From Symbiodinium kawagutii (lineage: Eukaryota > Sar > Dinophyceae > Suessiales > Symbiodiniaceae), in assembly GCA_009767595.1 (NCBI GenBank), contig VSDK01018836.1:669007-733006 (forward strand): a stretch of DNA of 64,000 nucleotides. Reading direction: 5' to 3'. Below are positions 54,268 to 64,000 of this stretch, one piece after another; within the stretch, counting starts at the first letter, position 1; each line of letters opens with the position of its first letter. Below the pieces are notes generated by a model. That model was not told the origin of the DNA. It saw only the letters and a program-made list of their open reading frames with translations, and made no database searches. Made by a program: the position numbers and the translations under genes.

Positions 54268-54427
54268 TGGTGAGCCAAACCAGTATGAATGGTAAGGGGA
54301 ATTAATTAAATGGGGTCACTGGTTTACTGATGTGGAACTCCCATTGCGCGATGGTTTTGGGTCAATCAACAAGGCTTTGAAAGCCCTTGCATGCATGAGT
54401 CAGGGTAATCTTGGTGCCCATATAGAC

Positions 54428-54657
54428 CAGTCAGCCGACGGCTGTACTGCTATTGGTATACCCAACCCTCCTTGACTAGTAACACGGTACAGCAGATGTT
54501 CTTCTACACCCAAGCTGAGAGCATACATTTTACTTCCCCTGGCTCTCAGCTTTGCAGCAAAAAGTCGAACTTTCAGTGGAAGCTCCTGGCCTCGCTTCCC
54601 CTTTAAAGGGATGGATACCCTTAGCTCCTTAGGCACCCAGAAGCAGCCATGTGCCAA
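54428..54657 (-). CDS. exon, unknown basic protein segment
   Basis: The minus frame contains GCFWVPKELRVSIPLKGKRG, QELPLKVRLFAAKLRARGSK, MYALSLGVEEHLLYRVTSQG and GLGIPIAVQPSADW, with donor GACTG|GTCTAT at the end. Strong coding composition. The start could be the ATG at 54,657 or an upstream acceptor. Confidence 0.7.
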
Positions 54658-54890
54658 GGTGCCAAGATGTCAAAAATCAACCTCAAGTGCCGATGATGAA
54701 AACCACCCTGATCACCCGCTGGACAGCAGACTATTGCAGCAAAATGTGCCATATATCAATGGTTCGTTGGAATATATATGGATAATATCAGTAGTTACTA
54801 TCCATATATCATTGGTGTAACGACTAAACTGCCGGATAAATCAAATGGTTTGTTGGACGTCGGTGTTGACTATTTTAGAAAGCAACAAAC

Positions 54891-55033
54891 CATTTGCGGG
54901 CTGCCAGCATTTTTTCCTTGGATTGGACCTGGATTGGAGGGGTAACTCATCTCGAAGGATCTCCAGAACATGTGTTCTCCGAATAAGTCTCAGCGGCTTT
55001 ATTGCACCCTCGAAAAAAATCATGAAAGGTTTT
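54891..55033 (-). CDS. internal exon, unknown protein
   Basis: Acceptor ctccaaataag, donor AAATG|GTTTGT. It reads KPFMIFFEGAIKPLRLIRRT, HVLEILRDELPLQSRSNPRK and KCWQPAN. Plus frames here are less natural. Confidence 0.65.
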
Positions 55034-55186
55034 CTTATTTGGAGAAGATCCAACTTGAACGTTCAAGAAAACACTCTCCCATGCCCTGAAATGTATGAGA
55101 TAGTATGCTGCTAGTCCATGTTTGATGGTGTTCGACATATTGAATTACCAAACTGTGCTCGGCCAGGCCAAACAGACTGTTGGCTT

Positions 55187-55393
55187 TCAAAGTGGATGAC
55201 ATCCCAAGAACTCTATCAAATAAACACCCGCAGCTCCATCAATACTTTGGAAAGAAATATTCCCTGCTACGTTAGACCCGATGTGTGCAAATCTCCTGAT
55301 GTGCTGATTGGCCCAAATTGTTGTTCGAATAACACTTGAACCAAGACCTGTATGTTCAATACATATCGGAGCATGTCCTGACAGCATGTGCAT
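55187..55393 (-). CDS. probable exon, unknown protein
   Basis: The minus frame reads GLGSSVIRTTIWANQHIRRF, AHIGSNVAGNISFQSIDGAA and GVYLIEFLGCHPL, then TGA. A plus frame is also open (KWMTSQELYQINTRSSINTL). The minus strand is favoured by its neighbours. Confidence 0.48.
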   Translation of the reverse strand: MHMLSGHAPICIEHTGLGSSVIRTTIWANQHIRRFAHIGSNVAGNISFQSIDGAAGVYLIEFLGCHPL

Positions 55394-55436
55394 AAGATCT
55401 CAAATACCGGCCAGCGATTTAAAGTGGTAGCATGAC

Positions 55437-55716
55437 CTACCAATGGTTTTGCATGGAATCTCTGATGATAACAAGCACCGGTGTCACCTCACCGATGATC
55501 CCCAAAGGCGTCAAGACCAGTTCATCTATTTTTGTTCCTCCGTATGTATACCCAATGGATTCTGAAGAAACAAACAAGCCATGATCGTCACTGCCGTCAT
55601 CGTCATCAAAATCATTGTTGCCATTGCTGTTCTGACCATAACATGCTGATTGATCTGTCTTCATCCCAACAATATCAGATACTTCAAGCTGCCCTCCCCA
55701 GCGTGAGCATGCATCT
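55437..55716 (-). CDS. C-terminal exon, acidic linker
   Basis: Acceptor atggtggtttcag, then DACSRWGGQLEVSDIVGMKT, an acidic run (NNDFDDDDGSDDHGLF) and SSESIGYTYGGTKIDELVLT, GIIGEVTPVLVIIRDSMQ, ending at a stop at 55,437. About 93 codons. Unknown family. Confidence 0.7.
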
Positions 55717-55945
55717 CTGAAACCACCATTTGGGCAGATCGTGTAATTATGATGTTGAAAAAGCTGGCTAATCAATAATTCCCTATCTTGTTGGTAAGAA
55801 AAAACGATAGACAATAATTCGCTATATTTGACCCAATGTATCCAAATGTTACTTAAGGTTTACAAGACATACGTGCAATTAGTGCTTGTGGGTTCTGTTC
55901 ATTTCTTTTCAACAATTACTTTCAGTATACTCAACAGATTGTGCA

Positions 55946-56134
55946 TCATGATCTACGATGACCAAGAGCTTCGACATACATGATAACAACCACAGGATCT
56001 ACTTCATCCTTCCAAACACAAATGATAAGGCAAAGCCACAAAACAAGCCGTTGGAACACACCAATCGCTGCAGCAAAGTGGCCTGAAAAAGGAAATGTCC
56101 ATGACGTCCTTGCAGCAATCTGGATGATCAATGA
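55946..56134 (-). CDS. probable exon, membrane-like segment
   Basis: Acceptor tttgttttccaag. One frame gives a hydrophobic stretch (FAAAIGVFQRLVLWLCLIIC) followed by KDEVDPVVVIMYVEALGHR. Another begins IDHPDCCKDVMDISFF. The DEVDPVVVIMYVEALGH part is convincing in the first frame. Confidence 0.5.
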   Translation of the reverse strand, partial: SLIIQIAARTSWTFPFSGHFAAAIGVFQRLVLWLCLIICVWKDEVDPVVVIMYVEALGHRRS

Positions 56135-56413
56135 CTTGGAAAACAAACTTGGTGATCACCACTTGATCACTAGGCTTGGGGCTTTGGGTGGTCATTCGAA
56201 AACTTGTACAACTTGCGACTGGAGATCAACGACTGGGAAAACACAGCTGAGGATTGATCACAGACTTGAATCACAAAGTAAAACTGGGTGGAGTCATTCC
56301 AAAACTTCTACTTCGCACAGGAACACCCAAACATGAAGTACTTTGGATCAAATTTCCTGTTGAAACCTGAAAATCGACCGGTTGCCAGTGATATTTTGCT
56401 TGTCAAGGCTGGG

Positions 56414-56560
56414 TCACAGCATCCCAGGTGCGGTGGCTTCCCAACAGCTGGGAGATCCCCTGGGATGCTGCGGGAGCCAAGGCACTGGTGTCAGCCATTC
56501 AGCTAGGAGCATGAAGGCTACGTAGAGGAGGACCTGAGGCCCGCCACGGGGTTCACGGGA
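56414..56560 (-). CDS. possible exon, unknown protein
   Basis: The minus frame reads EPRGGPQVLLYVAFMLLAEW, LTPVPWLPQHPRGSPSCWEA and TAPGML, then TGA. GC-rich island. Confidence 0.45.
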   Translation of the reverse strand, partial: SREPRGGPQVLLYVAFMLLAEWLTPVPWLPQHPRGSPSCWEATAPGML

Positions 56561-56569
56561 AAATATGGT

Positions 56570-57240
56570 TGAACCTAGGGAAATATGACCATCTTAACCA
56601 TAATACATGGTTAATTATACATAACCCAGGGAAATAATCATATTCCCCTATAGTTAACCATGGTTTATAGGGACTATAAACATGGTGAATTATAGGGGAA
56701 AAGGACCAGCAAGAAGGGTGACATACCACTGGTTCATGGGAAACAGACGCCATGTTGAATGATAGGAGGGTTGGGATGATGGTTGATGGCATTTTTGATG
56801 GTACTAGCCATGTTGATGGTATGTTTTAACCACCAACCATAGGTTGGTTGAGGGGAAAAGCACTAATTCGAGGGGGTTCCATGGGTTTAACAAACGATTT
56901 ACCACGGATTATGGGCGGGGGGGCTGTGAACAATGGGGAAAATTGAAGCCTTGCTTTTATCATCAATCTTAGATTTCCATTGGTGCCGTGGGGTTAACCA
57001 CCAATTAAAGATTAACCACCAATGTTGGATTCACCACCTGTTTTAAGCGTCAATTAAAGGAGTTCCAAAGGTTTGCTGCAGATGTTCCATGATTTTCTCA
57101 ACCATCATTTGAAGCGCCAATTCTTGGGAAAACCATGGAAAATCTAAGATTCTATAGGTTTTTGATGGAAAATCACTGGGGTTCCATCGATTTCCAACGT
57201 AGACTTTCCATCAACCATTTCTAGGACTGAGACCTTAGGA
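56570..57240. other. non-coding; no gene seen
   Basis: AT-rich with 'ggttaaccacca' and 'aaatatgg' strings. No splice-bounded exon. Confidence 0.4.
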
Positions 57241-57250
57241 CAAACAACAC

Positions 57251-57508
57251 ATGGAAGAGGCAACATTGACAGCAACTGCAGCAGCTACACCAACCCCAAA
57301 CAACAAGCAACCATGCTGCCGGCAACAAACGCCAACCGCAACAGGCTGGTGCAAGGATGTTGATCAACATCAACCAAGAACTACTGTAGGTTTCTTTCAT
57401 GACTCAGCTAGTGCGGCTCGAAATTCCAAAACTGGTATGTTTGTTGTTGACGATAAGTTTGCCGTTTGCCTGGGGTCCGTTTGGGGTACCCTCTCATCTA
57501 TGACATAA
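57251..57508 (+). CDS. possible ORF, opposite strand
   Basis: The plus frame from ATG: its second half (GFFHDSASAARNSKTGMFVV, DDKFAVCLGSVWGTLSS) looks coding. The first half is T/P/Q-rich from a CAA-like repeat. Runs against the local strand bias. Confidence 0.35.
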   Translation: MEEATLTATAAATPTPNNKQPCCRQQTPTATGWCKDVDQHQPRTTVGFFHDSASAARNSKTGMFVVDDKFAVCLGSVWGTLSSMT

Positions 57509-57710
57509 TATGCCCCATGTAGAATTAAGAAAACATCAGGTTACCCCAAAAACTGGGTGGTGAATTTCTGGTTCAACATTCTCGAACTATGTCAGTGAAC
57601 TAGCAGGTCTTGTCATTTAGTTGAAGACCATACTTTCTGGTAGCTTTCGACTGGTTCAACTATAGTGAATTAGTTCTAGAATGTTCTAGAGCCAAACTAC
57701 AGGTCGACTG

Positions 57711-58013
57711 TCAGTGAATAGTCGTGACTCGCCAGCGAGTGCTTGGCCTGCCGGAGTCAGTGCCATGGCAGTAAGTTAGGTTCCTATCGAGGGGGAAAGC
57801 ACAACGATTCTGGATGCAAACTCCAGCCACGACAATCATCCAACCAGCTGCAGAGTTGATGACGTCATCAGTTTCCAACAAATTTGGACAAACAGAAGAA
57901 CCGAACAACGGGAGTTGGTAGCAAACTCCCAAATCACAACCTGACATATATAGGACCATGCTGCGCAAACGTGGGGGCTGAAAAAGTACGCTACTGGTAG
58001 CAATTGAGTGCAT
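57711..58013 (-). CDS. probable exon(s), unknown protein
   Basis: A minus frame of 100 codons including YQLPLFGSSVCPNLLETDDV, INSAAGWMIVVAGVCIQNRC and AFPLDRNLTYCHGTDSGRPS. A second frame is open over the upstream half. Boundaries not fixed. Confidence 0.5.
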   Translation of the reverse strand: MHSIATSSVLFQPPRLRSMVLYMSGCDLGVCYQLPLFGSSVCPNLLETDDVINSAAGWMIVVAGVCIQNRCAFPLDRNLTYCHGTDSGRPSTRWRVTTIH

Positions 58014-58200
58014 AGATTGGACATGACTGTTGTGGCATTTAGTGATGCACCGAGTGTTATTATCCCTGGTTGCATGTCACGCAAGGGTCAGATTGAGGTG
58101 GGAGGGTACACCTGTAACTATGGGATTTTAGTATTAGTAGCAAATCTGACCAGGACTAGATCATGGGCTGAGTGTCTATCCTATTTGATTCGATCCGTAC

Positions 58201-58300
58201 TTCCCTGCCAACAGGTTAACCGTGCTGCACCACTGCCGGGATGCAATGGAAAAGAGGCCAAAGAAGCTGTGTCTCTGAGTCTCCTCAGTGGCAAGTTTCA
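58201..58300 (-). CDS. internal exon, unknown protein
   Basis: 100 bp with acceptor ggtgccgctgag and donor GGGAA|GTACGG. It reads KLATEETQRHSFFGLFSIAS, then RQWCSTVNLLAG. Longer plus frames here are driven by the adjacent TTG repeat. Confidence 0.66.
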
Positions 58301-58322
58301 CTCAGCGGCACCGGCTACTTTC

Positions 58323-58362
<40 letters not shown>

Positions 58363-58443
58363 GGTTGTGGTTGTGGTTGTGGTGGTTGTTGTTGTTGTTG
58401 CTGTTGTTGTTGTTGTTGTTGTTGTTGTTATTATTGTTGTTGT
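58323..58443. repeat. (TTG)n microsatellite
   Basis: About 40 TTG triplets with GTGG interruptions. Confidence 0.95.
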
Positions 58444-58589
58444 TACACGGACACAAATAAAGACGTGCCACTACATACTGCCATCTTTCTCGGTCAATAG
58501 GAGACCCATGTTCAGACATCACCACAAATTGAAATAAGTGAGCATATACATAGCAAATGATTTATCACTAAATTGCTTGTGATTCACTT

Positions 58590-58808
58590 TCACATATTCA
58601 GATGATTCACTCCTAAACTTTGCGGATCTTCCAGCGAACACCCTGCGAGCGGATGATACGACTCGGTTGGTAGCCGCCATCCCACCGCTAAGACCTGTCC
58701 ATGGCTGTCCCTTAGTTGTGGATAGGTTCCCGTCTGTGGCAAAACCAATTCACCAACTCCAAGTGACTCGGATTTGTGATAGTGTGAGCCATAATTAATG
58801 ACATACAC
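58590..58808 (-). CDS. exon, unknown protein
   Basis: The minus frame reads ESLGVGELVLPQTGTYPQLR, DSHGQVLAVGWRLPTESYHP, LAGCSLEDPQSLGVNHLN, then a stop. GC-rich and protein-like. Confidence 0.55.
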   Translation of the reverse strand: MYVINYGSHYHKSESLGVGELVLPQTGTYPQLRDSHGQVLAVGWRLPTESYHPLAGCSLEDPQSLGVNHLNM

Positions 58809-58846
58809 ACATGCGTTTTATAGTTTTTAGAATTAGTGCCTACGTA

Positions 58847-58847
<1 letters not shown>

Positions 58848-58884
<37 letters not shown>

Positions 58885-58983
58885 TATCCCCCCCTCCAAA
58901 ACCTACCTATTTCACATGTACCTTGGTATGTACATATTCCCTAGGGGTCCAACCCCCTTACAAACAAAGGTCGTTAGTAGAAC

Positions 58984-59019
<36 letters not shown>

Positions 59020-59121
59020 TATCCCCCCCTCCAAAACCTACCTATTTCACATGTACCTTGGTATGTACATATTCCCTAGGGGTCCAACCCCCTTACAAAC
59101 AAAGGTCGTTAGTAGAACCCC
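58848..59121. repeat. duplicated 106-bp segment, each copy preceded by (TA)n
   Basis: 58,881-58,986 and 59,016-59,121 are identical over 106 bp (starting atgctatccccccctcc). A (TA)n run stands before each. Confidence 0.92.
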
Positions 59122-59154
59122 CTTTGTTTGCCAGGGGGGGGTGCCCCCCCAGGA

Positions 59155-59225
59155 CAGGTTCCCTGGCACTCCGGACTCCACTTTTCACCATCAGCCCCTG
59201 TTGTTGGCCAATCGCGCTTCCACAT
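59155..59225 (-). CDS. possible short exon
   Basis: The minus frame KRDWPTTGADGEKWSPECQG, TCPGG. No clear acceptor. Confidence 0.33.
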
Positions 59226-59324
59226 AGCCATTGAACCTCAGATCAGGCCGAGAATATCAAACCTGACTCAAAGGGGATGGCATCACCAAAAGACCATGAC
59301 ATTGCCCAAAGCTGATCCCTTTGA

Positions 59325-59448
59325 TCAAAGCGATCTATACCTCCTATGATTCGAATCAAGGAGCTTGGCGATGTACAAATGTGTCGACCAAATCCTGCAA
59401 TCACCCCAGTACATCACTCGAGCATTGATCAACATAAATGCAAAAATT

Positions 59449-59500
<52 letters not shown>

Positions 59501-59678
59501 CGAGATTTGTGATACAATGGATGGGCTCCTCAGTCGTCCACAGCGCATCAGCCACCGGATTGCACGCTTCGGGTGAGCGCACAAGTAAACTCCTTGGCTG
59601 GCTCAAAAAACCTGGTGCCATCCCATATTGGATCATGGGCCAAAAAAATTTGAGCTGAATCATCACAAGTGAAAACAC
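59325..59678 (-). CDS. possible exon(s) interrupted by a (GATT)n repeat
   Basis: The minus frame contains GFLSQPRSLLVRSPEACNPV, ADALWTTEEPIHCITN, then the repeat peptide (SINQ)n from 59,452-59,500, then FAFMLINARVMYWGDCRIWS. The parts outside the repeat look coding; whether they are joined is unclear. Confidence 0.45.
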
Positions 59679-59864
59679 AAAACTCGCTCACAAGCTGAAA
59701 AGCTCAAATAAAGCTTGGGGTTGGATCTTTGGGGGTTGGACCTTTGGGGACATATTAGTTATAATTGATCGTTATAATATATAACAATGATGCATTTGTG
59801 AGCGTTTGTGATATATATTTGATGCGAATATGTTTTTCACCAACCAGTATAGCTGCATGCAAAC

Positions 59865-62800
59865 TTAGAGTCCTTTCACCCATGCCATCGCATCCTCATC
59901 GACGAAGCCATGATAGTGTCGAGGGTTGGTTCCTCAGCTGCGCTGCAATCCGTGGGAAAGTTTGGCCTGGGTGAGTCAAACAGAACAAATTGTGTTGATT
60001 CCCATTGATGGTTTTTAGGCAAGCATCTCTTGTCTCTCAGTTCGACCAGTAGGTGCCACAATGCCTAGGCTGAAGCGAATTACATCTGGGTTTCCTTTTG
60101 GATAATGATCCATCCAAAGCAAGTAATGACTAGGGTTAATTCAACTGCATTGAGTTGGATGGTGACACCTGGCAAGGCTTGAACACGGTGGCCATTCAAT
60201 GGGAAGGCCAAAACAAATAATGCTGTCAGAGATGCGTGACACTTCGGTTTGAGAAACCACTCCTGAAACCCAAACCTGGCATTTGACACTACTGGGAGAA
60301 AAGTGTGCATGTGTTTACCCAGTGCCCAGTGCTTTGAGATGTTTTCAGCAGCCCGGCCTCAATGACATCACAGTCAAATGCTTGTAGAGTTTCAAGAACT
60401 GATATCCATCTTCAAAAATGTTCTGGGATTCCTGGGCAGTCCTTAGCGTGGTAAAGACCAAAAAGATTAAATAATAAATGTTCAAAAACAAGAAAGCATA
60501 TCAAACTCGTTTTGATCTCTTCCACGTCCCACTTCCCCTCCCAGTGAATGGGTCAAGATGAGTGGCAAATACCTGCCAGCTCGCTCTAAGCCACCGAGGA
60601 ATCGCGCCATCGATCTCCTTGGCTTAGAGGACTTAGCTGTACATGGAGATTGGTGGATTGTGTGCTCAGGCTGTTGGGGCAAAGATGATATTACAAAAAA
60701 TTCTTCGATAACAAAAAACATCTATAGCCAAATGCTATGGTTGGCCCGCGAGTTGTTCTGTTTGCAACACTGATTGATCCAAGTATCAATGCAGCAGCAA
60801 TCAAAGGGAATCGTGGGTCAAATGCAGCAGCATTTGCGGAAGTGTTGGCCACCACCACTTCATGAGAAAGCCACTCCAAAATGATTCGCCCATTGTATGC
60901 TTTGGCCGTCAACAGGATGTCAGAGTTCTTCTTGAACAACTCAGTCAGCAAAATCGGTAAGGCTTGGTTACTATGCCCACCATGTGCGCTATTCAATTTT
61001 AAATGTCACCACCTTCCCCGCTTGTGGAACTATTGGATGTATTCTTATACTTTTAGTTCCTTTTGCTATCCTGCACTGCGTATCTCTGATTCTGAATTAG
61101 GCCTCAGGGGAAAAAGGTAATTTCATCGAGCGTCCATCTTCTCTGTAAATGGTGGCTGCGAGCAGCTGATCTTATTTGCAGCAGTCCAGTGTTTAAACCG
61201 TGCATATGCCCGGGCCAGTCTGAGTGACATAGCAACCTCCTCACCGCCAAAGCAGCCGAAGCGAAGAAGTAGGTTCCTGGACAAGTGACAGCGCTTGTGT
61301 GAAATGAAGCTGTGGCACTTTGTGGCACCTCCCTCCCCGAAAAATTGTCTAGATTATCTATTACTTAATTTCGCAGTTTACCGACCTGTTCGCATCTTAG
61401 GTTCAAACACCAAAATTTAAAAATTGTTCCACCAATCTGGGCTAGAGTCATGCCACTGCCGTTGCAAACAAACAGGAGACCAAGATGCACTACGTGCATC
61501 AGGCACCAGCGGATCATGGATGGATGAAAGTTGTGGATTCCGATGTACGGACCTTGGATGGCTAGATCGAGGAATTTGCAACCAAGTTAAAAAGAAAACA
61601 TTGCCCAGCTGTCCCAAGCAAATTGCCCCCAGAGATGACAAACAAAACACAAAAACATAAACAGCATTGACCCAACTGAACCGAAAACATGATCTAATCA
61701 AACCAAAAAACAAATGCCACTAGAAGGCATACGTTCATCCAAAAATTCGTCCAAGGAAAAGTGATGAGCGTCCCAATTATTGTTCTCGAACGACCAGTAC
61801 AAGTCAGCTGGATCATCTGACTTTGACAAAGCCCTGCAAAAATGGCAAACATTCACTGCGTTCCACGAGCACTTGAATCGGAAGATCCGCTTCAACCACT
61901 GCCAATCCCCTCGAATTTCTGAGAGGGAACACTTGAAAGTAAATCTTTTCCCTGCATGTCGCTGCAGGTGTCTCGGGAGGGCCTCGTTGTAGGGACCTTT
62001 GTCGGGATGCCTACCGGCAATGAGTGAGTTCATGCTCCAAGTTATTCGCCGTAGAATCACTTGAAGACTGTGGTGTTTCCACAACCTTTCCTCTGGCAGC
62101 ACTGTGAGCAAAAAACGCGAAGCTCTGACTGTTTTGGGTTTCCATAGGGGAATCGAAAAGAAGAGAGCTATAAGGTTTGTTGATCCAAATTTGGTGTTCA
62201 CCCTCGCTCCGTCTCCATAGAGACCTAGAGGCACAGCATCCAAAGGCACACCCTGCGCCCACTGGAAGCCAGCTTGGGAATGAAATTCCCAATATCGACG
62301 ACGCGAAGCCAATGGGATATCCAAACCGCAGCTGAAAAGAAACTCTGCAATGGAATGTGGATCACAGATTGGCCACTCTTCAATTTTGAAAGTATCACGG
62401 CCAGTTTCGAGGTCCAAATACTTGACAGGAATTTTGACGTATTCAATAGCCTCGGGCCAACCATAGCTGCTGAATGTATCACCCAATAGATTTGTTGGAA
62501 CTGATTAGCAAAGTGATTCTGCTTGAAGACCAACAGTTGTTAAGAACAACAACCTGCTAAAATAGAAACATTTACTTGTTGAAACTCCATGCTTCCTTGA
62601 AACTGGACTCTCCAATTGGAATGTTGCTTTCGTTGGGGGCGCTCCTGTCCATGTTTCAGCTCAACGTAACCCCTGCACAACTGGATGAAACAAAAATAAA
62701 GGCCACAACCAATTGATCATAAACAAATATCTACTTGATATTGCACATGCGCTAGTATTGATGGGGCTTTGTTGTGATAGAGGAGGATTCGTAGGTAGCC

Positions 62801-62933
62801 CCTTCCCATTGTGTTGTACCAATTACACATGACAGGCCAGCCCACTCCGGCAAGGATCTTTGGAATGAGCCCGCAATGACCGCATCTCTTTCCCAACGGT
62901 CGAACCCTCAGTGGGCCAGCACAGGTGGTTTCC
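59865..62933 (-). CDS. multi-exon gene of a repeat-type dinoflagellate protein family (transposon-like, inferred)
   Basis: Followed through the exons 62,735-62,933; 62,576-62,659; 61,733-62,450; 61,411-61,552; 61,132-61,276; 60,939 to about 60,780; 60,573-60,636; 60,441 to about 60,360; about 60,255 to 60,080; and 59,932 to about 59,865. Phases match at most joins. One donor is GC (ATGGAC|GCTCGA). In order: a Cys/His segment (CGHCGL), GLYGDGARV, MHVVHLGLLFVCNGSGM, ARAYARFKHW, SQPPFTEKM, KAYNGRIILEWLS, NIFEDGYQFLKLY, EWFLKPKCH, NPRHYHGFVDEDAM. From memory this order (SQP.FT, KAYN.R, PK.H, NPR.Y...DED) marks an uncharacterised family present in very many copies in Symbiodiniaceae, which suggests a mobile-element origin. 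No catalytic triad was proven. The start lies upstream of 62,933 and the 3' end below 59,865. No frame-breaking stop was seen within the exons. Confidence 0.72.
61733..62450 (-). CDS. largest exon of the multi-exon family gene
   Basis: About 239 codons. It is open back to 62,500, but the acceptor ggttggcccgag at 62,451 keeps phase with the previous exon. Motifs: KIPVKYLDLETGRDTFKIEE, GVPLDAVPLGLYGDGARV, LRRITWSMNSLIAGRHPDKG, CHFCRALSKSDDPADLYWSF, with donor GAAC|GTATGCC at the end. 'CHFC' and 'GDGA' are the most recognisable points. Confidence 0.8.
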
Positions 62934-63069
62934 CTTTGGGCGTGTTAAAATTCTCGGATACACAGAAAGGGAAAACAGGTGATCTATGATTCTCAAGGAG
63001 AGGGAAACAAACCCGAATTATGACGATCCATGTAGTCATGGAAACAACCACTCCCAATCAAACAGGTAA

Positions 63070-63090
63070 CAGGGAGAGAGAGAGAGAGAA
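63070..63090. repeat. (GA)n dinucleotide run
   Basis: 'gggagagagagagagag' at about 63,073-63,090. Confidence 0.9.
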
Positions 63091-63254
63091 TCAAACAAAG
63101 CCAGGAGACACCACTGCTGACTTGATGGACAGCATGCTCCAACATTGCAGAAACACCATCACCATCATCACCTGCGTGGGGATGGAACCTGGTTGGAAAG
63201 ATTTCATGAAATCAAAGAGGAAAAAGAACATTGAGGGTTAGACTGCATCTACAC

Positions 63255-63441
63255 TTTTGGGATTGATGTTGGCCATATTGGTATGCCAATGTTCTCCTTT
63301 TCCACCAAGCCAGAAGGGGCATATGTTTTCCCGGGATTCGCACTTCTGAACGCCAGAAATGGTTCTGTTCTGTCATCACCGAAGCAGCTAGCAGGAGGAA
63401 GTACCATGGCTGTACACTGCATGCTTGTCTCCCCTGGAGGC
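63255..63441 (-). CDS. probable exon of a gene entering from the right
   Basis: Acceptor catgcctccag (about 63,440), donor CAAAA|GTGTAG (about 63,255). Two frames are open and both look coding: WYFLLLAASVMTEQNHFWRS (in phase with the next exon upstream), or FGDDRTEPFLAFRSANPGKT, EKENIGIPIWPTSIP. Unknown function. Confidence 0.5.
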
Positions 63442-63544
63442 ATGATATAACCAGATGGAAAATTACTTTAAAAAACAACACATTTTCTAGGTAGAAAAAA
63501 ACAAGAATTATAATGTTAACCACTACAAGCAGTAACTACTACAC

Positions 63545-63584
63545 CAGATCCAAATCAATGAGTATGGGCTTCTTCAAAGTTTTT
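63545..63584 (-). CDS. short internal exon
   Basis: Acceptor cccaattatgcag, donor GATCTG|GTGTAG. In phase with the exon at 63,728-63,810 it reads KTLKKPILIDLDL. Confidence 0.45.
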
Positions 63585-63727
63585 CTGCATAATTGGGATA
63601 CCATAAATGTTCAAGCCTCAGCCATGCAAGCCTAAGCAGATACAGCTTTCCGATGCTGCTCCTTGGTATAGCATCTTTCGGTTTCATCAAAATGGAATCT
63701 AGGCTGCTTGTGAAAGACCAGGCTCAC

Positions 63728-63810
63728 TTCAAGTTGGCCCTGGTACAAAAATCCTTGAAAGAGGTCGCAACAGTGTCGGCACGATCAGCCATTTCAGTCA
63801 GGCCATCGAC
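63728..63810 (-). CDS. internal exon, unknown protein
   Basis: 83 bp with acceptor cttttccaacttag and donor TTGAA|GTGAGCC. It reads VDGLTEMADRADTVATSFKD, then FCTRANL, which looks helical. The gene continues beyond the right edge. Whether it is the 5' part of the 59.9-62.9 kb gene or a separate gene is not known. Confidence 0.68.
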
Positions 63811-64000
63811 CTAAGTTGGAAAAGCTGTAATGGCAAACCAGGTTTCTAGTGAGGACAGCATGCATGCACACATACATGCATGCAAATTATTACACACCAA
63901 AAAGATACTAGTGGCTGGAAGTCATGACTGCATATTATAAAATATTAATTGCACGCATGTATTGCTATAACCAACCAGCTACCGTCCTTTGATAATGAGA

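Noticed and set aside
58811..59234. Two overlapping 117-138-codon plus frames with repeated peptides
   Set aside because: Created by (TA)n runs and the 106-bp duplication.

Overview
The window reads as nuclear DNA of a eukaryote, most likely a core dinoflagellate of the Symbiodiniaceae/Suessiales type. Four things point there. First, coding is broken into small GC-richer exons (about 40-220 bp, one of about 720 bp) in AT-rich, repeat-filled DNA, with GT..AG junctions and probably some GC donors. Second, two proteins resemble, from memory, families that are heavily multiplied in Symbiodiniaceae. Third, TTTAGGG-type telomere-like repeats occur inside the sequence. Fourth, nearly all exon candidates from 12.7 kb to the right edge lie on one strand. 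There are no operons, Shine-Dalgarno sites or bacterial genes. Everything here was read by eye: exons were called from codon-like composition plus flanking splice signals, and no search was possible.

Layout. 0-12.5 kb: plus-strand exon candidates (best at 10,866-10,955 and 11,116-11,373), two families of short inverted-repeat elements, an 88-bp tandem array whose unit contains a palindrome (7.43-9.29 kb), and a tRNA-like sequence (10.4 kb). 12.7-17.9 kb: minus-strand exons, several with clean splice sites on both sides. 18.66-21.58 kb: a 2.3-kb AGT/AAT trinucleotide block and a 10-bp minisatellite, bracketed by a 35-bp direct repeat. 21.7-31 kb: more minus-strand exons, including the clearest gene of the window, a 700-codon uninterrupted frame for a protein with two TIR-like segments (26.9-29.0 kb). 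Its likely second exon lies at 26.46-26.59 kb, and the intron between them holds a telomere-like element. 33.5-38.3 kb: a satellite whose core is about 48 head-to-tail 80-bp units, each made of four related 20-bp monomers. 40.8-58.8 kb: minus-strand exon clusters separated by simple repeats, a second copy of the telomere-like element, and more inverted-repeat elements. 59.87-62.93 kb: a minus-strand gene that could be followed through about ten exons, probably a transposon-like or otherwise multi-copy dinoflagellate family. A further minus-strand gene enters from the right edge (63.2-63.8 kb).

How it fits together. The coding orientation is plus on the left and minus on the right, meeting near 12.6-12.7 kb, as in convergent unidirectional gene blocks. 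Most of the remaining sequence is repeats. The strongest biological leads are the double TIR-like protein, the multi-exon repeat-family gene, the short inverted-repeat elements (one of which coincides with a predicted splice donor), and the homogenised higher-order satellite. Gene boundaries, promoters, trans-splice acceptors and polyadenylation sites could not be fixed from sequence alone.
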